Positions 10,537-19,402 of a stretch of DNA of 64,000 bases are shown here, one piece after another (positions within the stretch are counted from its first letter, which is position 1; the number at the start of each line of letters is the position of its first letter). A model generated the notes under the pieces. The model was not told where the DNA came from and did no database searches. It saw nothing but the letters and a program-made list of their open reading frames with translations. The position numbers were made by a program, and so were the translations under genes. Source of the DNA: Pseudomonas sp. B21-040 (GTDB lineage: Bacteria > Pseudomonadota > Gammaproteobacteria > Pseudomonadales > Pseudomonadaceae); contig NZ_CP087176.1 of assembly GCF_024748695.1 (NCBI RefSeq), positions 6,069,501-6,133,500 of the forward strand, in the 5' to 3' direction.

Positions 10537-11205
10537 ATGAAGAAAGCCATTTTTACCAGCCTGTTCACAGCACTGATTGTTGCAGGCAGCCCTGCGATTG
10601 CCCAAGCGAAAGCCAGCGTTGCCGATGTTTTTAATGGAAAAATGTTGGGCACTAATCTGCGTCACTTCGAATCGGTTGCCGGCGTCGCACGTGAGAGTTC
10701 GGGCGATCATCACTCTTATGAGGTTCAAGGTTGCCAAATTACGGCGACTGCCGGTGGCGGCACAATAAGTGAACTGCGCATGGAGCTTTCGCCGACCTGC
10801 CAAGCCGACTTGAAATCCTTCATCGGTGAATCGTTCGCACCGGCCGCCAACAAGCCCCTGACCTTCGGAAACTTTCAACAAGCGGCTGGGGACCTGAATT
10901 TCTACGCGGACTGCCTGACCATGTGCGGCAACGCTGCCGATCCGTCGGTTTTTGCGCTATGGGACGGCCCGCGAGCTGTGGACTTCCGTCAGGTGTTGCT
11001 GGAAGTTGTGCTGGTCAGCGATCAAGCGCTGAAAGCCTCTAACCAGTGGCAGGCCAGCATGACCAAGGTCAAGGGCGAAGATTTTGTCACCGATACTCGT
11101 TTTAACTGTGAGAGAGATTTCGACGCGCAGGCGCAGCAAAGCTTCCAGGCTGTGCAGGTTACCGCGATTACCATCGGCTCCGAACTGCCGACTCCTGGCT
11201 GCTGA
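10537..11205 (+). CDS. Exported protein of unknown function
   Basis: 222 aa. The start at 10537 is chosen over a TTG six bases earlier because AAAGGAAT at 10522-10529 is well spaced to this ATG. A Sec signal peptide is clear: MKKAIF, a hydrophobic stretch, then a cleavage site near AIAQA (residues 19-23). The mature part holds six cysteines, including a C-terminal one, which suggests disulfides in the periplasm. I recognise no domain. The repeated-terminator boundary immediately downstream and the lack of a core-genome counterpart in this position (from memory) suggest an accessory gene. Function not assigned. Confidence 0.75.
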   Translation: MKKAIFTSLFTALIVAGSPAIAQAKASVADVFNGKMLGTNLRHFESVAGVARESSGDHHSYEVQGCQITATAGGGTISELRMELSPTCQADLKSFIGESFAPAANKPLTFGNFQQAAGDLNFYADCLTMCGNAADPSVFALWDGPRAVDFRQVLLEVVLVSDQALKASNQWQASMTKVKGEDFVTDTRFNCERDFDAQAQQSFQAVQVTAITIGSELPTPGC

Positions 11206-11209
11206 GCGG

Positions 11210-11245
11210 CCAAACAGAAAAGCCGCGCTAATGCGCGGCTTTTTC
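11210..11245 (+). terminator. Terminator, copy 2 of the 36-nt direct repeat
   Basis: The same GCCGCG-CTAATG-CGCGGC hairpin and T-run as after the tRNA, five bases after the stop of the exported protein. Identity to 9655-9690 is 35 of 36 bases, including the CCAAAC that in copy 1 is the tRNA tail. Confidence 0.85.
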
Positions 11246-11379
11246 ACGCCCGTGATTCAGCCGTCACTTGGGCAATGTCTAGCAATCACATAGCCCCAGT
11301 TCGAATATCGACCACAAGCGCCCCGCCGAACGAGTCTGTAACATGCTCAGCCATTGAACCGTGCCACTGGAGCCACCCC

Positions 11380-11841
11380 TTGCCTGACATCCGCCCGCCC
11401 GTGCTTGATGAAATCGACCGCCAATTGATCGCAGCCTTGCAGATCAACGCCCGCGAGAGCGTGGCCATGCTGGCCCGGCAATTGGGCATCGCGCGCACGA
11501 CCGTCACGTCGCGACTGGCGCGCCTGGAAAAGGCCAAAGTCATCACCGGTTATGGCGTGCGCCTCGGTCAGCGCGTGGTCGATGGCGGATTGCAGGCGTA
11601 TGTCGGGATTACCGTGCAACCGCGCTCTGGCAAGGAAGTGCTGCGCCGGCTCAGTGCGATGGCTCAGGTTCAGCAGTTGTGTGCGGTAAGTGGCGAATTT
11701 GATTATGTGGCGTGGTTGCGTACCGACTCGCCAGAGCAGCTGGATCAATTGCTGGATCAGATCGGCAGTGTGGATGGGGTGGAGAAGACGACGACTTCGA
11801 TCATTCTGAGCAGCAAGATTGATCGGGGGCAGCCGGTTTGA
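11380..11841 (+). CDS. Lrp/AsnC family transcriptional regulator
   Basis: DNA-binding regulator, 153 aa from a TTG at 11380 with GGAG at 11369-11372. Upstream in-frame starts add residues with no family resemblance. It has an N-terminal winged helix-turn-helix (EIDRQLIAALQINARESVAMLARQLGIARTTVTSRLARLE) and a C-terminal RAM/ACT-like ligand domain (VGITVQPRSGKEVLRRLSAM...GEFDYVAWLRT). It lies just upstream of davB-davA on the same strand, as in P. putida (from memory), so regulation of lysine catabolism by an amino acid signal is a reasonable inference. The TTG start is the main uncertainty. Confidence 0.85.
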   Translation: MPDIRPPVLDEIDRQLIAALQINARESVAMLARQLGIARTTVTSRLARLEKAKVITGYGVRLGQRVVDGGLQAYVGITVQPRSGKEVLRRLSAMAQVQQLCAVSGEFDYVAWLRTDSPEQLDQLLDQIGSVDGVEKTTTSIILSSKIDRGQPV

Positions 11842-11876
11842 CATTCCAACTCAGGTTTCATGGGCGCCTGAGCTGA

Positions 11877-11909
11877 CGCCATCGCGAGCACGCTCGCGCC
11901 TACAGGGGA
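11877..11909. repeat. Single REP-type half element
   Basis: The bases GCCATCGCGAGCACGCTCGC and CTACAGG match the REP family seen as inverted pairs at 18264, 41626, 47586 and 49502. Only one half is present, between the Lrp gene and davB. Confidence 0.6.
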
Positions 11910-12072
11910 TCGAGTTGTCACTCTGATTCAACGCTACGTCATATTGACCATTAAAATGGCAAATCGACGACATTTTGCGTCTTATTAACGTGTTCTACGC
12001 TCACTAGAATGGCTGCCATCTTTTCCTATACTCAGACGCGCATCCCGCGTCGGGTCGCCAGCAAGGTCAGCC

Positions 12073-13755
12073 ATGAACAAGAACAATCGCCATCCTGCAG
12101 ACGGTAAAAAACCAGTCACCATTTTCGGCCCGGACTTTCCTTTCGCCTTCGACGACTGGATCGAACACCCGGCGGGTCTGGGCAGCATTCCTGCGCACAA
12201 CCACGGTGCCGAAGTAGCGATTGTCGGTGCTGGTATCGCCGGCTTGGTGGCGGCTTACGAATTGATGAAACTGGGCCTCAAACCCGTCGTCTACGAAGCC
12301 TCGAAAATGGGCGGGCGCCTGCGTTCCCAAGCGTTCAATGGCGCTGAAGGCATCATCGCCGAGCTCGGTGGCATGCGTTTTCCGGTCTCGTCCACCGCGT
12401 TCTATCACTACGTCGACAAGCTCGGTCTTGAGACCAAACCCTTCCCGAACCCGCTGACACCCGCGTCGGGCAGCACCGTGATCGATCTGGAAGGCAAAAC
12501 CCATTACGCACAAAAACTGGCAGATCTTCCTGCACTGTTCCAGGAAGTAGCTGACGCCTGGGCCGACGCCCTGGAAGCCGGCTCGCAGTTCTCCGATATC
12601 CAGCAAGCGATCCGCGACCGCGACGTGCCACGCCTCAAGGAGCTGTGGAACACCCTCGTCCCGCTGTGGGACGACCGCACCTTCTACGACTTCGTCGCCA
12701 CCTCCAAAGCGTTCGCCAAGCTGTCGTTCCATCACCGCGAAGTGTTCGGCCAGGTCGGTTTCGGCACCGGCGGCTGGGACTCGGATTTCCCCAACTCTAT
12801 GCTGGAAATCTTCCGCGTGGTGATGACCAACTGCGACGATCATCAGCACTTGGTGGTCGGTGGGGTGGAACAGGTGCCACAGGGTATCTGGCGCCATGTG
12901 CCGGAACGTTGCGTGCACTGGCCTGAAGGCACCAGCCTCAGCTCCCTGCACAACGGAGCACCGCGTACCGGCGTGAAGAAGATTGCCCATGCACCGGGTG
13001 GCCGTTTCGCCGTCACCGACAACTGGGGTGATACCCGCGAATACGCCGCGGTGCTGACCACTTGCCAGAGCTGGCTGCTGACCACCCAGATCGAATGCGA
13101 CGAAAGCCTGTTCTCGCAAAAAATGTGGATGGCGCTGGATCGCACGCGCTACATGCAATCGTCGAAGACGTTCGTGATGGTCGACCGCCCGTTCTGGAAG
13201 GACAAGGACCCGGAAACCGGCCGCGACTTGATGAGCATGACGCTCACCGATCGCCTGACCCGTGGCACCTACCTGTTCGATAACGGCGACGATAAGCCGG
13301 GGGTGATTTGCCTGTCGTACTCGTGGATGAGCGACGCACTGAAAATGTTGCCGCAGCCGGTGGAAAAACGCGTGAAGCTGGCGCTGGACGCGTTGAAAAA
13401 GATCTACCCGAAAGTCGACATCGCAGCGCGCATCATCGGCGATCCGATCACCGTATCCTGGGAAGCCGACCCGCATTTCCTCGGGGCCTTCAAAGGCGCC
13501 CTGCCCGGCCACTATCGCTATAACCAGCGCATGTACGCGCATTTCATGCAAGACGAGATGCCAGCCGAGCAACGCGGGATTTTCATCGCTGGCGACGACG
13601 TTTCGTGGACGCCGGCCTGGGTTGAAGGCGCGGTGCAGACCTCACTCAACGCGGTGTGGGGCATCATGAAACACTTCGGCGGTGAAACTCACGCCGAGAA
13701 CCCGGGTCCAGGTGATGTGTTCAACGAGATCGGACCGATCGCCCTGCCCGAGTAA
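12073..13755 (+). CDS. davB: L-lysine 2-monooxygenase (flavin amine oxidase family)
   Basis: FAD enzyme that oxidatively decarboxylates L-lysine to 5-aminovaleramide, the first step of the delta-aminovalerate route. The 560-aa product equals the length I recall for P. putida DavB. A Rossmann dinucleotide motif VAIVGAGIAGLVAAYE (about residues 49-64) is followed by the GGR(L/M)R motif and the ELGGMRFP substrate-side motif of amino acid monooxygenases. The C-terminal IFIAGDDVSWTPAWVEGAV is the second FAD-binding region. AAGGT precedes the ATG. davA begins 12 bases after the stop, so the two form an operon. A tryptophan 2-monooxygenase is the alternative, but the amidase partner and synteny favour lysine. 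Confidence 0.9.
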   Translation: MNKNNRHPADGKKPVTIFGPDFPFAFDDWIEHPAGLGSIPAHNHGAEVAIVGAGIAGLVAAYELMKLGLKPVVYEASKMGGRLRSQAFNGAEGIIAELGGMRFPVSSTAFYHYVDKLGLETKPFPNPLTPASGSTVIDLEGKTHYAQKLADLPALFQEVADAWADALEAGSQFSDIQQAIRDRDVPRLKELWNTLVPLWDDRTFYDFVATSKAFAKLSFHHREVFGQVGFGTGGWDSDFPNSMLEIFRVVMTNCDDHQHLVVGGVEQVPQGIWRHVPERCVHWPEGTSLSSLHNGAPRTGVKKIAHAPGGRFAVTDNWGDTREYAAVLTTCQSWLLTTQIECDESLFSQKMWMALDRTRYMQSSKTFVMVDRPFWKDKDPETGRDLMSMTLTDRLTRGTYLFDNGDDKPGVICLSYSWMSDALKMLPQPVEKRVKLALDALKKIYPKVDIAARIIGDPITVSWEADPHFLGAFKGALPGHYRYNQRMYAHFMQDEMPAEQRGIFIAGDDVSWTPAWVEGAVQTSLNAVWGIMKHFGGETHAENPGPGDVFNEIGPIALPE

Positions 13756-13767
13756 GAGGAATCCGAA

Positions 13768-14562
13768 ATGCGCGTAGCCCTTTACCAATGTCCACCGCTG
13801 CCCCTGGACGTCGCCGGCAATCTGCAACGTCTACAGCAATTGGCCCAGGAAGCGAAAGGCGCCGATTTGCTGGTAGTGCCGGAGATGTTCCTGACCGGCT
13901 ACAACATCGGCGTCGACGCCGTCAGCGTCCTCGCGGAGGTGCACAACGGTGAATCGGCGCAACACATTGCGCGCATTGCCAAGTCTGCCGGGATCGCCAT
14001 TTTATATGGCTACCCGGAGCGCACCGAAGACGGGCAGATCTACAACGCCGTGCAGTTGATCGACGCCCAGGGCGAGCGGTTGTGCAACTACCGCAAGACT
14101 CACTTGTTCGGCGACCTCGATCACTCGATGTTCAGTGCTGGCGAAGATGACTTTCCGGTGATTGAGCTCAATGGCTGGAAGCTGGGCTTCCTGATTTGCT
14201 ACGACATGGAGTTTCCGGAAAACGCTCGACGCCTGGCGCTGGCCGGTGCCGAGCTGATCCTGGTGCCGACGGCAAACATGATTCCCTTCGACTTCGTCGC
14301 CGACGTCACCGTCCGCGCCCGTGCTTTCGAAAACCAGTGCTATGTGGCCTACGCCAATTACTGCGGCCATGAAGGCGACATCCACTACTGCGGCCAGAGC
14401 AGCATCGCCGCGCCGGATGGCAGCCGCATCGCCCAGGCTGGCCTCGATGAAGCGCTGATCGTCGGCGAGCTGGATCGGCAGTTGATGACCGACTCTCGCG
14501 CCGCCAATCGCTACTTGCTGGACCGCCGTCCCGAGCTTTACGGCGACCTTAACAAGCGCTGA
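13768..14562 (+). CDS. davA: 5-aminovaleramidase (nitrilase superfamily amidohydrolase)
   Basis: Hydrolyses the 5-aminovaleramide made by DavB to 5-aminovalerate and ammonia. The 264-aa protein has the nitrilase catalytic triad visible as E39 (VVPEMFLTGYN), K110 (YRKTHLF) and C144 (LICYDMEFPE). No signal peptide is present, so it is cytoplasmic. AGAGGAA precedes the ATG. davT and davD, which take 5-aminovalerate to glutarate, are not in this window; in pseudomonads they lie elsewhere. Confidence 0.9.
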   Translation: MRVALYQCPPLPLDVAGNLQRLQQLAQEAKGADLLVVPEMFLTGYNIGVDAVSVLAEVHNGESAQHIARIAKSAGIAILYGYPERTEDGQIYNAVQLIDAQGERLCNYRKTHLFGDLDHSMFSAGEDDFPVIELNGWKLGFLICYDMEFPENARRLALAGAELILVPTANMIPFDFVADVTVRARAFENQCYVAYANYCGHEGDIHYCGQSSIAAPDGSRIAQAGLDEALIVGELDRQLMTDSRAANRYLLDRRPELYGDLNKR

Positions 14563-14610
14563 GCCCCTGTAATCCGCTAGCATTAGCGCTTCTCTGTTCT
14601 GGAAGTGCTC

Positions 14611-17037
14611 ATGCCTGCGCTGAATCACCCTCGCCCCCACACTGAAACCCTGGCCAACGGCTTGCGGGTGACGCTGCGTCATGCCCCGAATTTGAAGCGC
14701 TGCGCGGCGGCACTCCGGGTTGCGGCGGGCAGTCACGATGTGCCGCTGGCCTGGCCCGGCCTGGCGCATTTTCTGGAGCATTTGCTGTTTCTGGGGACTG
14801 AGCGCTTTCCTGCGGGCCAAGGGTTGATGGCCTATGTGCAACGTCACGGCGGGCAGGTCAACGCACGAACCAGCGAACGCACGACCGACTTCTTTTTCGA
14901 ACTGCCGCCTCAGGCATTTCTCGGCGGGCTGGAGCGTCTGTCAGACATGCTCGCCCATCCACGTATGAATCCGGAGGATCAGTTGCGCGAGCGCGAAGTG
15001 TTGCAAGCCGAGTTTGTCGCCTGGTCACAGGACGCGGCGGCGCAACGGCAATTGACGCTGCTCGATGGGTTGACGTCGACCCATCCCTTGCGCGGTTTCC
15101 ATGCCGGAAATCGCGATAGCCTGCCGGTGGAGCTCCCTGAGTTTCAGCAGGCCTTGAAGGATTTTCATCAACGGTTTTATCAGACCGGGCAACTGACACT
15201 GAGCCTCGCCGGGCCGCAGAGTCTCGATGAATTACGCGAGATGGCTCAGCGTTTTGGCGCCGAGATTCCCGTCGGGGACAAGGTCGCACAACAAACGCCC
15301 GGCGCGCTGATGAACGCATCGCAGAACACTTATCAACAGGCTGGCGAGCGTCGCCTGGATCTTCTGTTCGCGTTCGAAGCATTGCCCGACTCATCGCGTG
15401 AAGCGCTGGCCTTTCTGTGTCACTGGCTGAATGCCGCTAAACCTGGCGGTCTGATGTCGACGCTGCAAGAGCAGGGGCTGGCGGACAGCCTGAAAGCCGC
15501 GCCGCTGTATCAGTTCGCGGGGCAAGCGTTGCTGCACATTGAACTCGCTACGGCGCAATCGGCGAGTGTGATTCGCCAGAAGCTTCTCGACTGGCTGGGC
15601 TTTTTTGCCGCCCATCAAGACTGGACCGACTTGCGCGAAGAATACGCCGCCTTGCTGCAACGCCAGCAGCAAGTCGGCGCTGCCTTGCCATTGGCCCAAC
15701 GGGACAGCGAGCAGCTCGAAACCGGGCTGTCCGAGCAGGGGGTTGCAGCGCTTAAAGACCTCCTGAAAAAAATCGGCGCTGTGGATAACTTCAGCGGCGC
15801 TTGGCAATTGCCGACGCCAAATCCGTTTTTGCGCGACGAAGCACCCACCGCCAATGCCGGGTTGATTCGCGGTCAGACCAGCAAACACCGAGGCCTGCGC
15901 ACGTTTGCCCAGGACCGTTCGCGCAGTCGTCGTGAAAACTCGCCGATGCAATTCAGTCAGGCCTTGGCGGACAACAGCGATGAAGGGGCGATATTTCTGC
16001 GCTGGCGCCTCGATTTCAAACCGCTGCCCAGCCTTCAATCGAGCCTGGAAAATCGCCTGCAGTCATTACGCGAGGATGCGCGTCAGGCCGGCGTCGACTT
16101 TTCCTTCACTGCATCGGGCAATGAATGGCTGCTGAAAATGACCGGACTCCAGGAGCCGATGCCGACTGTCCTCGAACACGCGCTGAAAGTGCTGACCGAA
16201 CCTGAGGTCGTTGCCCCACAAGAACAACCGGCAAGCGCTGCGCTGATACCGATTCGGCAGTTGCTGAAGGCGCTGCCCGACGAGTGTCTTGAGCGCACCG
16301 ACGACTCAGACGACCTCCAGCAACTCTGGTCGAGCGCGCGCTGGGACGGCCTGGCGGTTGGCCTGTCCACCCAGACACAAGCCGCGATGGGCCTGGCCTT
16401 GAGCCGTATTCCCGGCACCGCGGACAATCAACTGACACTGCCGCCCTCGATCAGCGCCCGGCATCTGTGGACGACCGTCGATACCGGCGCCAGCGAGCAC
16501 GCGTTGCTGCTCTTCTGTCCGACGCCGACTCAGGACATCGCCGATGAAGCGGCCTGGCGTTTGCTCGCGCATCTGGCTCAGACACCGTTCTACCAGCGCC
16601 TGCGGGTGGAGTTGCAACTCGGCTATGCGGTGTTCAGCGCCCTGCGACAGATTCATGGGCAAACCGGGATCCTGTTCGGCGTGCAATCGCCCAGCGTTGC
16701 GCCGGTGGACTTGCTGGATCATATCCAGGCGTTTCTGAACGGCTTCACTTCGATGATTCAAAGCCTCGACGACGCCACTTTCATCGCTCAGCGCCAGGCC
16801 TTGGCCGATCAGTTTGATAGCGCCGCACTGCCCACCGTCCAGGCAACGGAACTACTCTGGCAGAGCAAATTAGCCGGCCATTCGTCGGATTATCTGAAGC
16901 AACTGGCCCAGGCCATTTTGACGATTGACCACCGTTCATTGCTGGCTGCGGCACAGCGGCTGAATCAGGCGCAGGGTGGCTGGCGCGCCCTGGCCAGCGC
17001 GCCTTGCCCGAACCCGCTTTGGCAAGCGACAAAATGA
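14611..17037 (+). CDS. pqqF: PqqF, M16 family zinc peptidase for PQQ biosynthesis
   Basis: Peptidase thought to release the crosslinked Glu-Tyr from the modified PqqA peptide. The ATG at 14611 is preferred to the GTG at 14605 because GGAAG at 14601-14605 is correctly spaced to it. The 808-aa protein carries the inverted zinc motif HFLEH at residues 53-57, with downstream acidic residues in the ERTTDFFFELP and QLREREVLQAEF regions. Several M16 lobes follow, the later ones without zinc ligands, as expected. The gene sits upstream of pqqA, a typical Pseudomonas placement. Confidence 0.92.
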   Translation: MPALNHPRPHTETLANGLRVTLRHAPNLKRCAAALRVAAGSHDVPLAWPGLAHFLEHLLFLGTERFPAGQGLMAYVQRHGGQVNARTSERTTDFFFELPPQAFLGGLERLSDMLAHPRMNPEDQLREREVLQAEFVAWSQDAAAQRQLTLLDGLTSTHPLRGFHAGNRDSLPVELPEFQQALKDFHQRFYQTGQLTLSLAGPQSLDELREMAQRFGAEIPVGDKVAQQTPGALMNASQNTYQQAGERRLDLLFAFEALPDSSREALAFLCHWLNAAKPGGLMSTLQEQGLADSLKAAPLYQFAGQALLHIELATAQSASVIRQKLLDWLGFFAAHQDWTDLREEYAALLQRQQQVGAALPLAQRDSEQLETGLSEQGVAALKDLLKKIGAVDNFSGAWQLPTPNPFLRDEAPTANAGLIRGQTSKHRGLRTFAQDRSRSRRENSPMQFSQALADNSDEGAIFLRWRLDFKPLPSLQSSLENRLQSLREDARQAGVDFSFTASGNEWLLKMTGLQEPMPTVLEHALKVLTEPEVVAPQEQPASAALIPIRQLLKALPDECLERTDDSDDLQQLWSSARWDGLAVGLSTQTQAAMGLALSRIPGTADNQLTLPPSISARHLWTTVDTGASEHALLLFCPTPTQDIADEAAWRLLAHLAQTPFYQRLRVELQLGYAVFSALRQIHGQTGILFGVQSPSVAPVDLLDHIQAFLNGFTSMIQSLDDATFIAQRQALADQFDSAALPTVQATELLWQSKLAGHSSDYLKQLAQAILTIDHRSLLAAAQRLNQAQGGWRALASAPCPNPLWQATK

Positions 17038-17149
17038 TCATTACCAAGGCTGCAATTAGCTTTCTCACACATTGGCAGCCAATTACTTTGAAATTTTAAG
17101 TAACATAGCTACCTAACTATCTGAACATCTCCGACTGGAGGTGGACTAT

Positions 17150-17239
17150 ATGTATAGATCTGAACTGTCCCATCACCTGAAGGAATGCTCCCATGTCCTG
17201 GTCCAAACCTGCTTACACCGACCTGCGTATCGGCTTTGA
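17150..17239 (+). other. Possible upstream ORF overlapping pqqA out of frame
   Basis: An ATG at 17150 has a near-ideal Shine-Dalgarno GGAGGTGG at 17137-17144 and opens a 29-codon frame (MYRSELSHHLKECSHV...) that ends at 17239 inside pqqA in the +1 frame. Translation here would run through the pqqA ribosome site and start. No homology is recognised, so a regulatory rather than a protein role is the more likely one, if it is used at all. Confidence 0.25.
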
Positions 17240-17267
17240 AGTCACCATGTACTTCGCAAGCCGCTAA
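17193..17267 (+). CDS. pqqA: PqqA, PQQ precursor peptide
   Basis: 24-residue ribosomal peptide, MSWSKPAYTDLRIGFEVTMY then FASR. Glu16 and Tyr20 in the EVTMY core are the residues joined by PqqE and later turned into pyrroloquinoline quinone. AAGGA at 17180-17184 is spaced 8 bases from the ATG. A terminator-like hairpin follows at 17287-17317 before pqqB, which fits the usual excess of pqqA transcript over the enzyme genes. Confidence 0.95.
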   Translation: MSWSKPAYTDLRIGFEVTMYFASR

Positions 17268-17286
17268 TCTTTTTGTAGCGCAGTGC

Positions 17287-17317
17287 AACGCCTCGGCTCG
17301 CCGAGGCGTTTTTATTT
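17287..17317 (+). terminator. Attenuating terminator between pqqA and pqqB
   Basis: A 10-bp stem (AACGCCTCGG with CCGAGGCGTT), a 4-nt loop and a T-rich tail lie 19 bases after the pqqA stop. Partial read-through would set the ratio of PqqA peptide to Pqq enzymes. Confidence 0.8.
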
Positions 17318-17342
17318 TCAGTTTTCGAATGATGGAGCGGCC

Positions 17343-18254
17343 ATGTTTGTCCAGATTCTAGGTTCCGCCGCGGGGGGTGGTTTTCCCCAGTGGAATTGCA
17401 ATTGCGTGAACTGCGCCGGTTTTCGCAATGGCAGCCTGAACGCCAAGGCGCGAACCCAGTCGTCTATCGCAATTTCCGATGATGGCGTGAACTGGGTGTT
17501 GTGCAACGCGTCACCGGACATCCGCGCTCAGCTTCAAAGCTTCGCCCCGTTGCAACCGGGCCGCGCCCTGCGTGATACCGGCATCAGCGCCATCATCCTG
17601 ATGGACAGCCAGATCGACCACACCACCGGCCTGCTCAGCCTGCGCGAAGGTTGCCCGCATCAGGTCTGGTGTACTGACATGGTCCATGAAGATTTGAGCA
17701 GCGGATTCCCGCTGTTTACCATGCTGACCCACTGGAATGGCGGACTGGACTGGAACCCGATCGAACTGGACCGCAGCTTCACCATCGCGGCCTGCCCAAA
17801 CCTGCGATTCACCCCGTTGCCGCTACGCAGCGCCGCGCCGCCGTATTCGCCGCACCGCTTCGACCCGCACCCCGGCGACAACATCGGTCTGATCGTCGAA
17901 GACCTGAACACCGGCGGCAAGCTGTTCTATGCGCCGGGGCTGGGCAAGGTCGACGCGCCGCTGCTGAAGATCATGGCCAGCAGTGATTGCTTGTTGGTGG
18001 ACGGCACGATGTGGGACGACGACGAAATGCAGCGTCGCGGCGTCGGTACGCGCACCGGACGGGAAATGGGCCACCTGGCGCAGAGCGGCCCCGGCGGCAT
18101 GCTGGAGGTGCTGAAGCAACTGCCCAAGCAGCGCAAGGTGCTTATTCACATCAACAACACCAACCCGATTCTTGATGAAGACTCGCCGGAGCGTGCCGAG
18201 CTGGTTCGTCGGGATGTTGAAGTGGCTTATGACGGCATGAGTATTGTGTTGTAG
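17343..18254 (+). CDS. pqqB: PqqB, PQQ biosynthesis metallo-beta-lactamase fold protein
   Basis: 303-aa cytoplasmic protein beginning [20 protein letters not shown], the invariant PqqB start. ATG 17343 has GGAG upstream; earlier in-frame codons lie inside the terminator. The metallo-hydrolase fold is shown by [14 protein letters not shown] and the late HINNTNPIL motif, and cysteines near residues 19-25 (NCNCVNC) are typical. It is proposed to oxidise or hydroxylate the tyrosine part of the PqqA-derived intermediate. Same strand as pqqC-E, separated from pqqC by a REP pair. Confidence 0.95.
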   Translation: MFVQILGSAAGGGFPQWNCNCVNCAGFRNGSLNAKARTQSSIAISDDGVNWVLCNASPDIRAQLQSFAPLQPGRALRDTGISAIILMDSQIDHTTGLLSLREGCPHQVWCTDMVHEDLSSGFPLFTMLTHWNGGLDWNPIELDRSFTIAACPNLRFTPLPLRSAAPPYSPHRFDPHPGDNIGLIVEDLNTGGKLFYAPGLGKVDAPLLKIMASSDCLLVDGTMWDDDEMQRRGVGTRTGREMGHLAQSGPGGMLEVLKQLPKQRKVLIHINNTNPILDEDSPERAELVRRDVEVAYDGMSIVL

Positions 18255-18263
18255 CGGAGGGCC

Positions 18264-18328
18264 CCATCGCGAGCAAGCTCAGCTCCTACAAGAGCGTGCT
18301 CTGTAGGAGCTGAGCTTGCTCGCGATGG
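18264..18328. repeat. REP inverted pair between pqqB and pqqC
   Basis: Bases 18264-18290 and 18302-18328 are a perfect 27-bp inverted repeat around an 11-nt spacer. It belongs to the CATCGCGAGCAAGCT...CTCCTACA REP family and sits inside the pqq operon, where the mRNA hairpin could protect or attenuate the transcript. Confidence 0.85.
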
Positions 18329-18377
18329 CGATAGTCCAGACACCACAAAATCCACCGGTCATACCCGGAGAACCGCA

Positions 18378-19130
18378 ATGACTGACACCGCAATGACCCC
18401 CGCCGAATTCGAGGCCGCCCTGCGCGCCAAAGGCGCCTATTACCATATCCATCACCCCTATCACGTGGCGATGTATGAAGGCCGGGCGACTCGCGAGCAG
18501 ATCCAGGGCTGGGTTGCCAACCGCTTTTACTATCAGGTGAACATTCCCCTGAAAGACGCCGCGATCCTCGCCAACTGCCCGGATCGCGAGATCCGTCGCG
18601 AGTGGATTCAGCGCCTGCTCGACCACGATGGCGCCCCCGGCGAAGACGGTGGCATCGAAGCCTGGCTGCGTCTGGGCCAGGCTGTGGGCCTCGACCCGGA
18701 TCAACTGCGCTCTCATGAACTGGTGCTGCCCGGCGTACGTTTTGCCGTCGACGCCTACGTCAACTTTGCCCGCAGGGCCAGTTGGCAGGAAGCCGCGAGC
18801 AGCTCGCTGACTGAACTGTTCGCGCCGCAGATCCATCAATCGCGCCTGGACAGTTGGCCACAGCATTACCCATGGATCGACCCGGCCGGGTACGAGTATT
18901 TCCGCACTCGCCTGGGCCAGGCCCGCCGCGATGTGGAACACGGTCTGGCGATCACCTTGCAGCACTACACCACCCGGGCCGGTCAGGAGCGCATGCTGGA
19001 AATTCTCCAGTTCAAACTGGACATCCTTTGGAGCATGCTCGATGCCATGAGCATGGCCTACGAACTGAACCGCCCGCCGTATCACAGCGTGACCGAACAA
19101 CGGGTCTGGCATAAAGGAATCACCTTATGA
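18378..19130 (+). CDS. pqqC: PqqC, pyrroloquinoline-quinone synthase
   Basis: Cofactorless oxidase that performs the final ring closure and eight-electron oxidation to PQQ. The 250-aa product matches the family length. Motifs include [20 protein letters not shown] near the N-terminus and [17 protein letters not shown], which supply the active-site histidines and tyrosine. GGAG precedes the ATG. It overlaps pqqD by an ATGA-type junction (start 19127), so the two are translationally coupled. Confidence 0.96.
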   Translation: MTDTAMTPAEFEAALRAKGAYYHIHHPYHVAMYEGRATREQIQGWVANRFYYQVNIPLKDAAILANCPDREIRREWIQRLLDHDGAPGEDGGIEAWLRLGQAVGLDPDQLRSHELVLPGVRFAVDAYVNFARRASWQEAASSSLTELFAPQIHQSRLDSWPQHYPWIDPAGYEYFRTRLGQARRDVEHGLAITLQHYTTRAGQERMLEILQFKLDILWSMLDAMSMAYELNRPPYHSVTEQRVWHKGITL

Positions 19131-19402
19131 GTTTCGATCGCAGCAAGACCCCGACCTGGCGTCCCGGCTACCGTTTCCAGTACGAACCGGCGCAAAAAGG
19201 CCATGTGCTGCTGTACCCGGAAGGCATGATCAAGCTCAATGAAAGCGCCGCGCTGATTGGCGGTTTGATCGATGGCGAGCGTGATGTTGCGGCAATCATT
19301 GCCGAGCTCGACCTGCAGTTCCCCGGCGTGCCGGAGCTCGGTGACGACATCGAGCAATTCATGGAGGTTGCCCGTGCGCAGCACTGGATCGAACTTGCCT
19401 GA
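19127..19402 (+). CDS. pqqD: PqqD, PqqA chaperone for PqqE
   Basis: 91-aa peptide-binding protein (RiPP recognition element) that presents PqqA to the radical SAM enzyme PqqE. It carries the family pattern [32 protein letters not shown] and [13 protein letters not shown]. It overlaps pqqC at its start, and its last 29 bases overlap the pqqE start region. Confidence 0.95.
   Translation: MSFDRSKTPTWRPGYRFQYEPAQKGHVLLYPEGMIKLNESAALIGGLIDGERDVAAIIAELDLQFPGVPELGDDIEQFMEVARAQHWIELA

Noticed and set aside
12067..13572. 501-codon frame opposite davB
   Set aside because: Antisense shadow of a full-length flavoenzyme.
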